Part shown: in pieces, positions 1-6,224 of the stretch | How the letters are laid out: every line of letters starts with the position of its first letter | Position numbering within the stretch: the stretch's first letter is position 1 | DNA from: Lachnospiraceae bacterium | Lineage (GTDB): Bacteria; Bacillota; Clostridia; Lachnospirales; Lachnospiraceae | Length of the DNA: 55,477 bases | Assembly: GCA_024698555.1 (NCBI GenBank) | Contig: JAILRI010000089.1 | Coordinates: 1 to 55,477 of the forward strand | Direction of reading: 5' to 3' | Made by a program: the position numbers and the translations under genes | Notes under the pieces: generated by a model | The model's database searches: none | What the model saw: only the letters and a program-made list of their open reading frames with translations | Told to the model about the DNA's origin: nothing

Positions 1-571
1 TAATACAAGGATATGCCTCGCATTCCCATTTTCCAAGCTTTATGATATCCCTTTGCGGGGCGTTTATGCCTATCAATCCTTTGTCTGCAAGTTTTTTAAG
101 TCCCGGCCATTTGGATGCAGCCATATCTTCCACATTCTCAAACCACTCATCCCCGTAGGCAACATTAACACTTTTTACCTTGCTGTAAGGACTGTAGATC
201 ACTTTTCCATCTACGACCGCATAACTCCTAATCTTGAATTGATAAGAGCCATTTGTCAGGTTTGTAACTTTCAGCACTGATTCATCAGATACAATCCTAT
301 ATTTTTCATAAAAAATAACTTCTTTGAACTTCTTTTCCTTATTCTTTTTCATATAGACAGTATAGCCGGATCTTTTCACATCATAATCTACGTTGATATT
401 CGGAACGACCAGCTGCACACCGGTTCCGTTATCGATAACGGAAATATCGGTAATGACCGGCTTCTTAAGTTTTTCCGCGGCATGTGCCCGGATGTCGCCT
501 GCACTCTCAAACAAGCAGGCCGCCAAAACAACAGCCAGCATTAATGCCACAAATTTTTTAAACATGTTCAT
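1..571 (-). CDS. Secreted or lipid-anchored protein with fibronectin-III-like domain (C-terminus outside window)
   Basis: The reading frame is open from an ATG at 571-569 to the left edge, giving 190 visible residues with no stop, so the gene is partial. An AAAGGA ribosome site lies 10 bases before this ATG. The N-terminus (MNMFKKF, then a hydrophobic stretch) is an export signal. It contains both LAAC, a possible lipobox with Cys19, and AHA-A near residue 31, a possible signal peptidase I site, so lipoprotein or secreted is undecided. Residues about 36-140 resemble a fibronectin type III fold: alternating beta strands ending in SYQFKIRSYAV and then YSPYSKVKSVNV. This is typical of Clostridia surface proteins. 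Substrate and role cannot be told from what is visible. It is divergent from the HD-GYP gene and shares a 100-base control region with it. Confidence 0.8.
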   Translation of the reverse strand, partial: MNMFKKFVALMLAVVLAACLFESAGDIRAHAAEKLKKPVITDISVIDNGTGVQLVVPNINVDYDVKRSGYTVYMKKNKEKKFKEVIFYEKYRIVSDESVLKVTNLTNGSYQFKIRSYAVVDGKVIYSPYSKVKSVNVAYGDEWFENVEDMAASKWPGLKKLADKGLIGINAPQRDIIKLGKWECEAYPCI

Positions 572-590
572 GATCTTTATTTCCTTTCTC

Positions 591-604
591 AGGTATTAAT
601 ACCT
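591..604. promoter_or_regulatory. Perfect 14-base palindrome between divergent genes
   Basis: AGGTATTAATACCT is its own reverse complement. It lies just upstream of the ribosome site of the leftward secreted-protein gene and about 30 bases before the likely -10 of the rightward HD-GYP gene. Position and symmetry suit a dimeric regulator. No regulator is encoded beside it, so the operator role is inference. Confidence 0.4.
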
Positions 605-609
605 TATTA

Positions 610-637
610 TTGTTTTTTTATGAAAAAGTGGTATTAT
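610..637 (+). promoter_or_regulatory. Possible promoter of the HD-GYP gene
   Basis: TTGTTT at 610-615 and TATTAT at 632-637 are separated by 16 bases, and the start codon follows at 671. The match is moderate, and the region is AT-rich enough for chance hits. Confidence 0.35.
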
Positions 638-670
638 AAATTAAAATGACTTCCACGAGGAGTGAAACAA

Positions 671-2032
671 ATGGCTGACGTTTTGAATATCATCTATAAT
701 ATTACCGATGATGGATTCTATATCACGATCTTTTTCATTTTTTTTGTTTCAATTTATAAATGTTTTTACAAGAATGACATGAAGAAGATCCCCTTCTTCC
801 TGGCGATATTTTTAACAAACCCTATATTCAGCTATTTATTATCGGCTTTTTTTTCCGGCCTGGTTATTACAGTTGCTTCACTTATCGCGGGCTCCGATTA
901 TTACAAGCGTTACAGCAAGCTTGATAACCTGCAGGAAATGCTGGTCGCCTATTCCATAACCGGAATCCTCTTTCTGCTCTTTATCCTGCTGTTCGCATGG
1001 CGGTTCTCGAAGCACATGAAGATAAAAAACCGTTCTCTTGTGCTGTTCGTGTATCTGATCTTCGGAGTTTTCATGAATCTGTTCTTTGGGATCACAGTTC
1101 CGCAATCGGTTTCCGATAACCTCGTCTTACGTTCCGCCCTGGGCATCGGGTTCAATATTCTGATGATCATCGGCATAATACTGTTTTACCTTCTTCATAT
1201 CAAAAACCTGTCAAACCTGATAGACCGCCCTCATGACACGGACTGGAAGATCTTCGTCATCCCTCCTATGCTGTTCATCCTGCTGTATAGCAGTATCGTA
1301 ATGACAATAGCTGATTTCCTGAACGGTCAGGCGGCGATCATACTCCAGAGTTTTTCGATACTGATCATGTATCTGTTCATTTGGACATTTTATGTCATAA
1401 TCAAAAATATAAATGCGACCGGTGAAGCCATCAAGGCGAAAAATGAGGTTAAGACCCTGTCCGTCGAGGTTATGGAGGCGCTCGCCCACACTATCGATGC
1501 AAAAGACGAATATACCAGAGGGCATTCGGTCCGCTTCGCAAAGTATTCGCGTATGCTCGCAGCCAAAATGGGAATGTCCGAAGAGGACTGTGAAAATGTG
1601 TATTACATGGGACTCCTGCACGACATAGGCAAGATCGGTGTTCCCAGTTCTATCATCAACAGCCCTGACAAGCTAACCGATGATGAGTACGACGTGGTCA
1701 AGACCCATCCCTGCCTTGGGTACGACATACTGGCGGAGATCAAGAGCCGGCCTGACCTGTCCATAGGGGCAAGATGGCATCACGAGAGATTTGACGGTAA
1801 GGGTTACCCCGATGGCCGGGCAGGAAACGATATCCCGTTCTTCGCGCGCATCATCTCTGTTGCCGACAGTTACGATGCCATGACCTCCAACCGCAGCTAC
1901 CGTTCTTATATGCCGCAAGCCATCGTCCGTTCGGAGATCGAAAAGAATGCCGGAACCCAGTTTGACCCGGAAATAGCCCGCTGCATGCTCGAGCTAATCG
2001 ACGATGACACAGATTACGCGCTGCACGAATAG
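671..2032 (+). CDS. Multi-pass membrane protein with HD-GYP domain (probable cyclic-di-GMP phosphodiesterase)
   Basis: The product has 453 residues. I chose ATG 671 because AGGAG lies 8 bases upstream; a GTG at 662 is in frame but badly spaced. The N-terminal half (about 1-250) is a series of hydrophobic helices, roughly seven to eight, and looks like a membrane sensor module. The C-terminal part (about 265-450) is an HD-GYP domain: HTIDAKDEYTRGHS, the metal-binding HDIGKIGVP, then HHERFDGKGYPDG, which carries the GYP signature. HD-GYP proteins with all these residues usually hydrolyse cyclic-di-GMP to pGpG or GMP. It is one of only two plus-strand genes and converges on yraN with 19 bases between the stops. 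A PilZ protein at 15773-16543 is a possible responder to the same messenger. The signal sensed is unknown. Confidence 0.9.
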   Translation: MADVLNIIYNITDDGFYITIFFIFFVSIYKCFYKNDMKKIPFFLAIFLTNPIFSYLLSAFFSGLVITVASLIAGSDYYKRYSKLDNLQEMLVAYSITGILFLLFILLFAWRFSKHMKIKNRSLVLFVYLIFGVFMNLFFGITVPQSVSDNLVLRSALGIGFNILMIIGIILFYLLHIKNLSNLIDRPHDTDWKIFVIPPMLFILLYSSIVMTIADFLNGQAAIILQSFSILIMYLFIWTFYVIIKNINATGEAIKAKNEVKTLSVEVMEALAHTIDAKDEYTRGHSVRFAKYSRMLAAKMGMSEEDCENVYYMGLLHDIGKIGVPSSIINSPDKLTDDEYDVVKTHPCLGYDILAEIKSRPDLSIGARWHHERFDGKGYPDGRAGNDIPFFARIISVADSYDAMTSNRSYRSYMPQAIVRSEIEKNAGTQFDPEIARCMLELIDDDTDYALHE

Positions 2033-2051
2033 AGTCTGTATTTTTCTATGC

Positions 2052-2411
2052 TTATGTGTATACCGCGTCAAACGCGTTTTTGATCAGAGTTACCCCGTCT
2101 CCCAATATCGAAATGACATCAAACCTGCAGGGTGTGGTTTCATCCAGACCGCACATATTCAGATAATACAGCGCGCTCTTAGATATACGGCGGATCTTGC
2201 GTTCATCAACGGCTTCTTCCGGATACCCTTCAGAAAGGTCTGCCCTGAACTTAACCTCGATAAAGCACAGGTATTCGCCATCATAGGCAATAATATCTAT
2301 CTCGCCGGCTTTACAGAAGAAGTTTTTCTTAACTATCCTGTAGCCGTGGTCACGCAGGTATGCGCAGGCTTTAGTCTCGCCCTCGATGCCGATCTGACGT
2401 TTATTTATAAT
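2052..2411 (-). CDS. yraN: YraN/UPF0102 family protein, apparently with a non-standard start codon
   Basis: The frame encodes the whole UPF0102 fold (119 residues from the ATT): NKRQIGIEGE at the start, GEIDIIAYDG and CFIEVKFR in the middle (the restriction-endonuclease-like D-(E/Q)xK core), and PCRFDVISI near the end. The family is a predicted nuclease often encoded near rnhB. The oddity is the start: after the in-frame TAA at 2426-2424 there is no ATG, GTG or TTG before the conserved N-terminus. An AAGGGG ribosome site (2423-2418) stands 6 bases before ATT (2411-2409) and 9 bases before ATA (2408-2406). ATA sits where relatives have the Met of M-N-K-R. A start at ATT or ATA, or a sequencing error, would explain it. 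It follows the FlhB-like gene by 21 bases. Confidence 0.75.
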   Translation of the reverse strand: MINKRQIGIEGETKACAYLRDHGYRIVKKNFFCKAGEIDIIAYDGEYLCFIEVKFRADLSEGYPEEAVDERKIRRISKSALYYLNMCGLDETTPCRFDVISILGDGVTLIKNAFDAVYT

Positions 2412-2432
2412 ATCACACCCCTTTTATTCAAT

Positions 2433-2720
2433 TTATTTCATCTTCGACTTGATAGCATCGACTTTATCAACATACATCAGCACCTCTACCACCACCTCGT
2501 AGAGTTCAGGCGGAATATACTCGCCAAAATCGAGCTTGGACAATGTTTCGGCCAGTTTTGCGTCCTTATGGATCGGTACGTTGGCTTCCCTGGCTCCCTC
2601 TATGATCTTGTCTGCCAAATGCCCTTTACCTGTGGCAATTATCTTCGGTGCCTCATCGCCCGGTTCAAACCCGAGGGCGACCGCGGTTTTCTGCTTTTTT
2701 TCGTTATAAAGATCTACCAT
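2433..2720 (-). CDS. Orphan FlhB C-terminal-domain homologue (YlqH/FlhX-like)
   Basis: This is a 95-residue protein made only of the cytoplasmic domain of FlhB/YscU export-switch proteins: TAVALGFEPGDEAPKIIATGKG, then NVPIHKDAKLAETL and IPPELYEVVVEVL, each matching FlhB order. The membrane part of FlhB is absent. The autocleavage NPTH motif is also absent: the position just before TAVAL reads KKQK. Such small homologues sit near rnhB or yraN in many Firmicutes (B. subtilis ylqH), and their function is not settled. The ATG at 2720 has AGGAGGG 8 bases upstream. No flagellar gene is in the window, so a flagellar role cannot be inferred. Confidence 0.85.
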   Translation of the reverse strand: MVDLYNEKKQKTAVALGFEPGDEAPKIIATGKGHLADKIIEGAREANVPIHKDAKLAETLSKLDFGEYIPPELYEVVVEVLMYVDKVDAIKSKMK

Positions 2721-2815
2721 ATAGACCGCCCTCCTCTTGACCGCCTGGATTTATGCTGTCTGACGTAATTATACAATTCTCTCGAATCGAAAGCTATAGT
2801 TTTCGCTTCGACCAC
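2714..2815 (-). CDS. Possible small ORF overlapping the start of the FlhB-like gene
   Basis: A GTG at 2815 opens 33 codons rich in Arg and Ser (ending in SRRSRGGRSIW), and its TAG stop overlaps the ATG of the FlhB-like gene. The ribosome site is poor. A second short frame starts at ATG 2850 (MADQFDTFDVMG...) and stops at 2794. The two frames would join into one 45-residue protein if the GGGG run at 2818-2815 had one more G. It may be a real small coupled gene, a frameshifted one, or chance. I do not recognise a family. Confidence 0.22.
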   Translation of the reverse strand: MVEAKTIAFDSRELYNYVRQHKSRRSRGGRSIW

Positions 2816-2883
2816 CCCATCACATCGAAAGTATCAAACTGATCTGCCATCTTAGCAAAAAAAGACTTCTTTGTATGACGGGA

Positions 2884-4065
2884 TCATCTTCGGGAAAACC
2901 TGGCGTACTTCGGCACCAGCTCCTTCAGGCACTCAATGCAGTAATCTACCTGTTCATGAGTATTTTCGCCGCAAAAACTGAAGCGCAGGGTGGAATCCAG
3001 GAGCTTGTCCGGCACTCCTATAGCCTTCAAGGTACCGCTGATCCCGGGATGGTTTGATGAACACGCGGAACCTGAGCTTACATATATGCCCTTTTCCTCC
3101 AGCGCATGGAGCAGCACCTCGGCCTTGATGTTATCAAAACTAACGCTCACGATATGGGGAGCGGTCCTTCTGACCGTTTCCTCTAAATCCGGGCATGCTT
3201 CAAACACTCCGTTCACATGTGCCCCCGGCACGTCAAGAACCTTTCTGATAAAATCAGTCTTCAATTCATACAGCCTGTTTATCCTTTCATCAAAGCCCGT
3301 ATAAACTTCATCCACAGCTACCTTCAGCCCTGCTATCGCGGGCACGTTCTCGGTACCGCTTCGTCTGTCTTTCTGCTGGCCGCCGCCATAAATAAGCGGC
3401 TTTATCCTCACACCGTCTTTGATATATAGAAATCCGCAGCCCTTCGGACCATGCAGTTTGTGGGAACTCACGCTCATCAGGTCGATGCCTTCCTTCACAG
3501 GATTGATACTGAACTTCCCATACGCCTGTATAGCGTCCACGTGGAAAATGACTTTTGGATTTTTGCTCTTTATCGCCTTGGAAATCGCCGCAATATCCTG
3601 CACCGCGCCGATCTCATTATTGACATACATAACAGAAACCAGTATGGTCTTATCAGTCACCATATCGACAAGTTTCTCCAAATCTATATGTCCCAAGCTG
3701 TCTACAGGCGCAAAATCCGTCTTGAATCCAAAATCTTCAAGTGAAAGCAGCGGGTTATATACCGAAGGGTGTTCGAAAGATGAAGTAATGATGTGATCCC
3801 CGTCTCTTTTATGAGCAAGAGCCGCGCCTATGAGCGCCATGTTGTTGCTCTCGCTCCCGCCCGAGGTAAAGACGATCTCCTTATCCTTGCAGCGCAGGCT
3901 TGCTGCGATAGCCGAAGCGGCGTCTTTAATATATCTTTCCGCCTCCATTCCCTTTATATGCTTAGAGGACGGATTGCCAAAATCGCGGCTCATCACCGTA
4001 TCCATCGCCTTTATCGCCGCATCTGAAACCTTCGTGGTAGCGGCGTTATCGAAGTAGCATTCCAC
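2884..4065 (-). CDS. Cysteine desulfurase, NifS/IscS type
   Basis: A PLP-dependent enzyme of 393 residues that takes sulfur from cysteine for Fe-S cluster or thio-cofactor assembly. Visible landmarks are YFDNAATT at the N-terminus, FTSGGSESNN for phosphate binding, HVDAIQAYGK, the PLP-lysine motif SSHKLHGPKG, and the persulfide-forming cysteine in SSGSACSS near residue 330. Length and motifs fit the NifS/IscS group rather than SufS. The start is GTG at 4065, with GAGGT 8 bases upstream. No iscU or thiI is next to it, so its acceptor is unknown. The upstream intergenic region is filled by a nested palindromic element. Confidence 0.93.
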   Translation of the reverse strand: MECYFDNAATTKVSDAAIKAMDTVMSRDFGNPSSKHIKGMEAERYIKDAASAIAASLRCKDKEIVFTSGGSESNNMALIGAALAHKRDGDHIITSSFEHPSVYNPLLSLEDFGFKTDFAPVDSLGHIDLEKLVDMVTDKTILVSVMYVNNEIGAVQDIAAISKAIKSKNPKVIFHVDAIQAYGKFSINPVKEGIDLMSVSSHKLHGPKGCGFLYIKDGVRIKPLIYGGGQQKDRRSGTENVPAIAGLKVAVDEVYTGFDERINRLYELKTDFIRKVLDVPGAHVNGVFEACPDLEETVRRTAPHIVSVSFDNIKAEVLLHALEEKGIYVSSGSACSSNHPGISGTLKAIGVPDKLLDSTLRFSFCGENTHEQVDYCIECLKELVPKYARFSRR

Positions 4066-4085
4066 TATATGTACCTCTTTCTTAC

Positions 4086-4218
4086 GTAACTATTCAGAGC
4101 CTCCCACCTCGCATCGAGAACCGGCAAGCCGGTTCCTGTCGCAAGTCACAAAAAATGACTATCACATCATAAAAAGAAGTCATTTTTTTGCTCATGTGAG
4201 GGGGTTCTGAATAGTTAC
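4086..4218. repeat. Nested palindromic element, copy 1
   Basis: The ends are inverted copies: GTAACTATTCAGA at 4086-4098 and TCTGAATAGTTAC at 4206-4218, with pairing continuing inward through the C-rich and G-rich tracts. Inside are two more hairpins: a perfect GAACCGGC-AA-GCCGGTTC at 4118-4135 and an A-tract/T-tract stem (AAAAAATGACT at 4150-4160 against AGTCATTTTTT at 4178-4188). The left 45 bases align with the copy at 47617-47694. It has no coding capacity and fills the rsmE-nifS gap. It resembles a MITE- or REP-like intergenic repeat, and the inner A/T stem could terminate transcription in both directions. Confidence 0.8.
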
Positions 4219-4231
4219 AATAAAAAAACAA

Positions 4232-4981
4232 TTACCCAAGCTCATACATGATCATGGATAGAACCGCAAGTCCCGCGGTTTCGGTCCTAAGAATCCTTTT
4301 TCCAAGGCTTATGGGGACTGCATTGTTATCCACGGCCAGCTTCACCTCTTCCTCCTCGAAGCCGCCCTCCGGCCCGATAAAGATCCCTGCGCTATCCATG
4401 CCTTTGAGCGCTTTTATCGCCTGCCTTGTAAACTCCATGCCGGAAGCAGAATTATCTGCGTTCTCATAAGGTATCAGACATTTGTCCAGCTTCCTGCTTT
4501 CCTCCACGGCTTCACTAAAACCGATCATTGGCCTTACCCTCGGAATTATCCCGCGTCCCGACTGCTCAGCGGCGCTTTTGGCTATCTGGTTCAGCCTTTC
4601 AAGCTTTCTGGCTTCCTTCGATGCCTCGCCCTCCTTCACGATCACGCGCTTCGTCATCACCGGCACTATCTCGAATGCTCCCAGCTCCACAGCCTTCTGT
4701 ATGATCAGCTCCAGCTTATCCTTCTTAGGAATCCCCTGATACAGCACCAGCTTTGTCGCAAGTTCTGCTTCATTCGATCCGCTTTTCAAAATGGAAAGCT
4801 TTAGCCTTCCCCCATCATTCCCGTCAATCCTGCAGTAATGATCTATCCCCTCTTTGTCGCAGATGATAACCTCTTCCCCATCCCTCATCCGCAGCACATT
4901 CCGTATATGATTCACATCCGCCCCATCCAGCAGGATATGATCATCGTATATATTTGACCTGTCAGTATAGAAGTGGTACAT
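4232..4981 (-). CDS. rsmE: 16S rRNA (uracil-1498-N3)-methyltransferase RsmE
   Basis: A 249-residue SPOUT-class methyltransferase that modifies U1498 of 16S rRNA using S-adenosylmethionine. The N-terminal PUA-like part carries HHI-like VNHIRNVLRMRDGEEV. The C-terminal knot carries IGPEGGFEEEEV and LGKRILRTETA, the SAM-binding signature of the family. I start it at ATG 4981 because GGAGG lies 5 bases upstream and the protein then begins MYHFY as in relatives; an in-frame start at 5017 is unsupported. It follows prmA, another ribosome methyltransferase, which is a common pairing in Firmicutes (dnaJ-prmA-rsmE). Here, however, dnaJ and prmA are separated by the GTPase-nuclease and lipoprotein genes. 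Confidence 0.95.
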   Translation of the reverse strand: MYHFYTDRSNIYDDHILLDGADVNHIRNVLRMRDGEEVIICDKEGIDHYCRIDGNDGGRLKLSILKSGSNEAELATKLVLYQGIPKKDKLELIIQKAVELGAFEIVPVMTKRVIVKEGEASKEARKLERLNQIAKSAAEQSGRGIIPRVRPMIGFSEAVEESRKLDKCLIPYENADNSASGMEFTRQAIKALKGMDSAGIFIGPEGGFEEEEVKLAVDNNAVPISLGKRILRTETAGLAVLSMIMYELG

Positions 4982-4994
4982 ATATACCTCCATT

Positions 4995-5014
4995 CCAACG
5001 TATACTAACGTTGG
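4995..5014 (-). promoter_or_regulatory. Inverted repeat in the rsmE leader
   Basis: CCAACGT and ACGTTGG form perfect 7-base arms around a 6-base loop. The repeat ends about 4 bases before the GGAGG of rsmE. It could be an operator or a leader hairpin that limits ribosome access. No U-tract follows, so it is not a terminator. Confidence 0.4.
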
Positions 5015-5167
5015 CACAAAACCTTTTTATCCTACTAAAAATATCGGGATTTAATAAATCGGAAACTGCTCTCAATCCCATCCAGCATAATTGGATCTGC
5101 AAGCCGGATAATTGTACATAAAAATAATAACTATTTTACAAAGTAAGTACCTTCATGATGCTGTCGT

Positions 5168-6214
5168 CTACTTGCAGGTACCAATTACACTCACCCAATC
5201 ATTCATCCTCATCACTTCCGCGACTTCAAACCCGTTTGCTTTCAGAGCTTCCTTCACAGCCTCCTCCTTTGTATTTATGATCCCGGAGCTGATAAATACC
5301 CCGCCTTTCTTCAACATCCCAGGCACAACAGCCGAAAGCGGAATGATCACGTCCGCAAGGATATTGGCGACTACGATGTCGGCGCCGCCCCGAAAGATTT
5401 CAGCGGCTTTCCCGGCATAACTCTCATCCGAGATCACATTTCCACAGGAGAAGACAGCCCTTAAAACATCCCCGTTATTTCCGTCAGTCACATTTTCTCC
5501 GGTAATACTCTTAAAATCTGACAGATCGTCCTTTATCACCGCATTGATATGGTTCACTTCAGCGTTTTCAAGCGACATATCAACCGCGATCCGGTCCACA
5601 TCTATCCCGACGGCAAAGGCCGCTCCCAGCTTTAACGCCGCAATGGAAAGGATACCGCTTCCGCAGCCGATATCCAGTACTCTTTCCGCCCCTTTAAGGT
5701 ATTTTTTCAGAGCCAGAATGCACAGCTTCGTGGTTTCATGAGCTCCTGTTCCAAAAGCGGTCCCCGGGTCTATCTCTATAACGAGGTCTCCTTCATGCCC
5801 TTCCTCCGGTGTATAAGCTTCCCATGTAGGCTTGATCACGATCTGTTCATCGATCCTGAAGGGTTTAAAAAACTCCTTCCAGTTATTGATCCAGTCGTTC
5901 TCATCAGTCAGTGAAACCTCCAGGCTCATCTCGCCGAAATCACAGAATCCGGCATAGTCAGCAGCTTCATCGCGCAGACGGCCTTCCAATTCAGCTTCGT
6001 CCGTATCCGGCTCCACATAAAATGAAACATAGGCTACCCCCTCATCCGGCGGCAGTTCAGGCAATATGTCTATAAACATACTCGCCTTCTCCTCAGCGGT
6101 CAAAGGAACATTATCCTCTATCTCAAAGCCCTCGAGTCCTAAGTCCATCGCTATGGCTCCCATATAGTCAAGGGCCTGCGTAGTTGTTTTCAAGCGCAGT
6201 TTCTTATATTTCAC
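5168..6214 (-). CDS. prmA: Ribosomal protein L11 methyltransferase PrmA
   Basis: A 348-residue S-adenosylmethionine methyltransferase that trimethylates lysines of ribosomal protein L11. The N-terminal L11-recognition part includes WINNWKEFFKPFRI. The catalytic part has GTGAHETTKLC, the SAM loop DIGCGSGILSIAALKLGA, and VVANILADVI, the family's version of motif IV. The GTG start at 6214 has GAGG 8 bases upstream and gives a 10-base gap to the lipoprotein stop; the longer frame from 6244 would overlap that gene. It is longer than the usual 310 or so residues because of an insertion, rich in Asn, Asp and Gly, at about residues 230-262 between two core strands. Confidence 0.94.
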   Translation of the reverse strand: MKYKKLRLKTTTQALDYMGAIAMDLGLEGFEIEDNVPLTAEEKASMFIDILPELPPDEGVAYVSFYVEPDTDEAELEGRLRDEAADYAGFCDFGEMSLEVSLTDENDWINNWKEFFKPFRIDEQIVIKPTWEAYTPEEGHEGDLVIEIDPGTAFGTGAHETTKLCILALKKYLKGAERVLDIGCGSGILSIAALKLGAAFAVGIDVDRIAVDMSLENAEVNHINAVIKDDLSDFKSITGENVTDGNNGDVLRAVFSCGNVISDESYAGKAAEIFRGGADIVVANILADVIIPLSAVVPGMLKKGGVFISSGIINTKEEAVKEALKANGFEVAEVMRMNDWVSVIGTCK

Positions 6215-6224
6215 TTTCACTACC

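Noticed and set aside
2004-2768. Open frame of 254 codons on plus across the yraN and FlhB-like genes
   Set aside because: It overlaps the end of the HD-GYP gene and is antisense to two recognised minus-strand genes.
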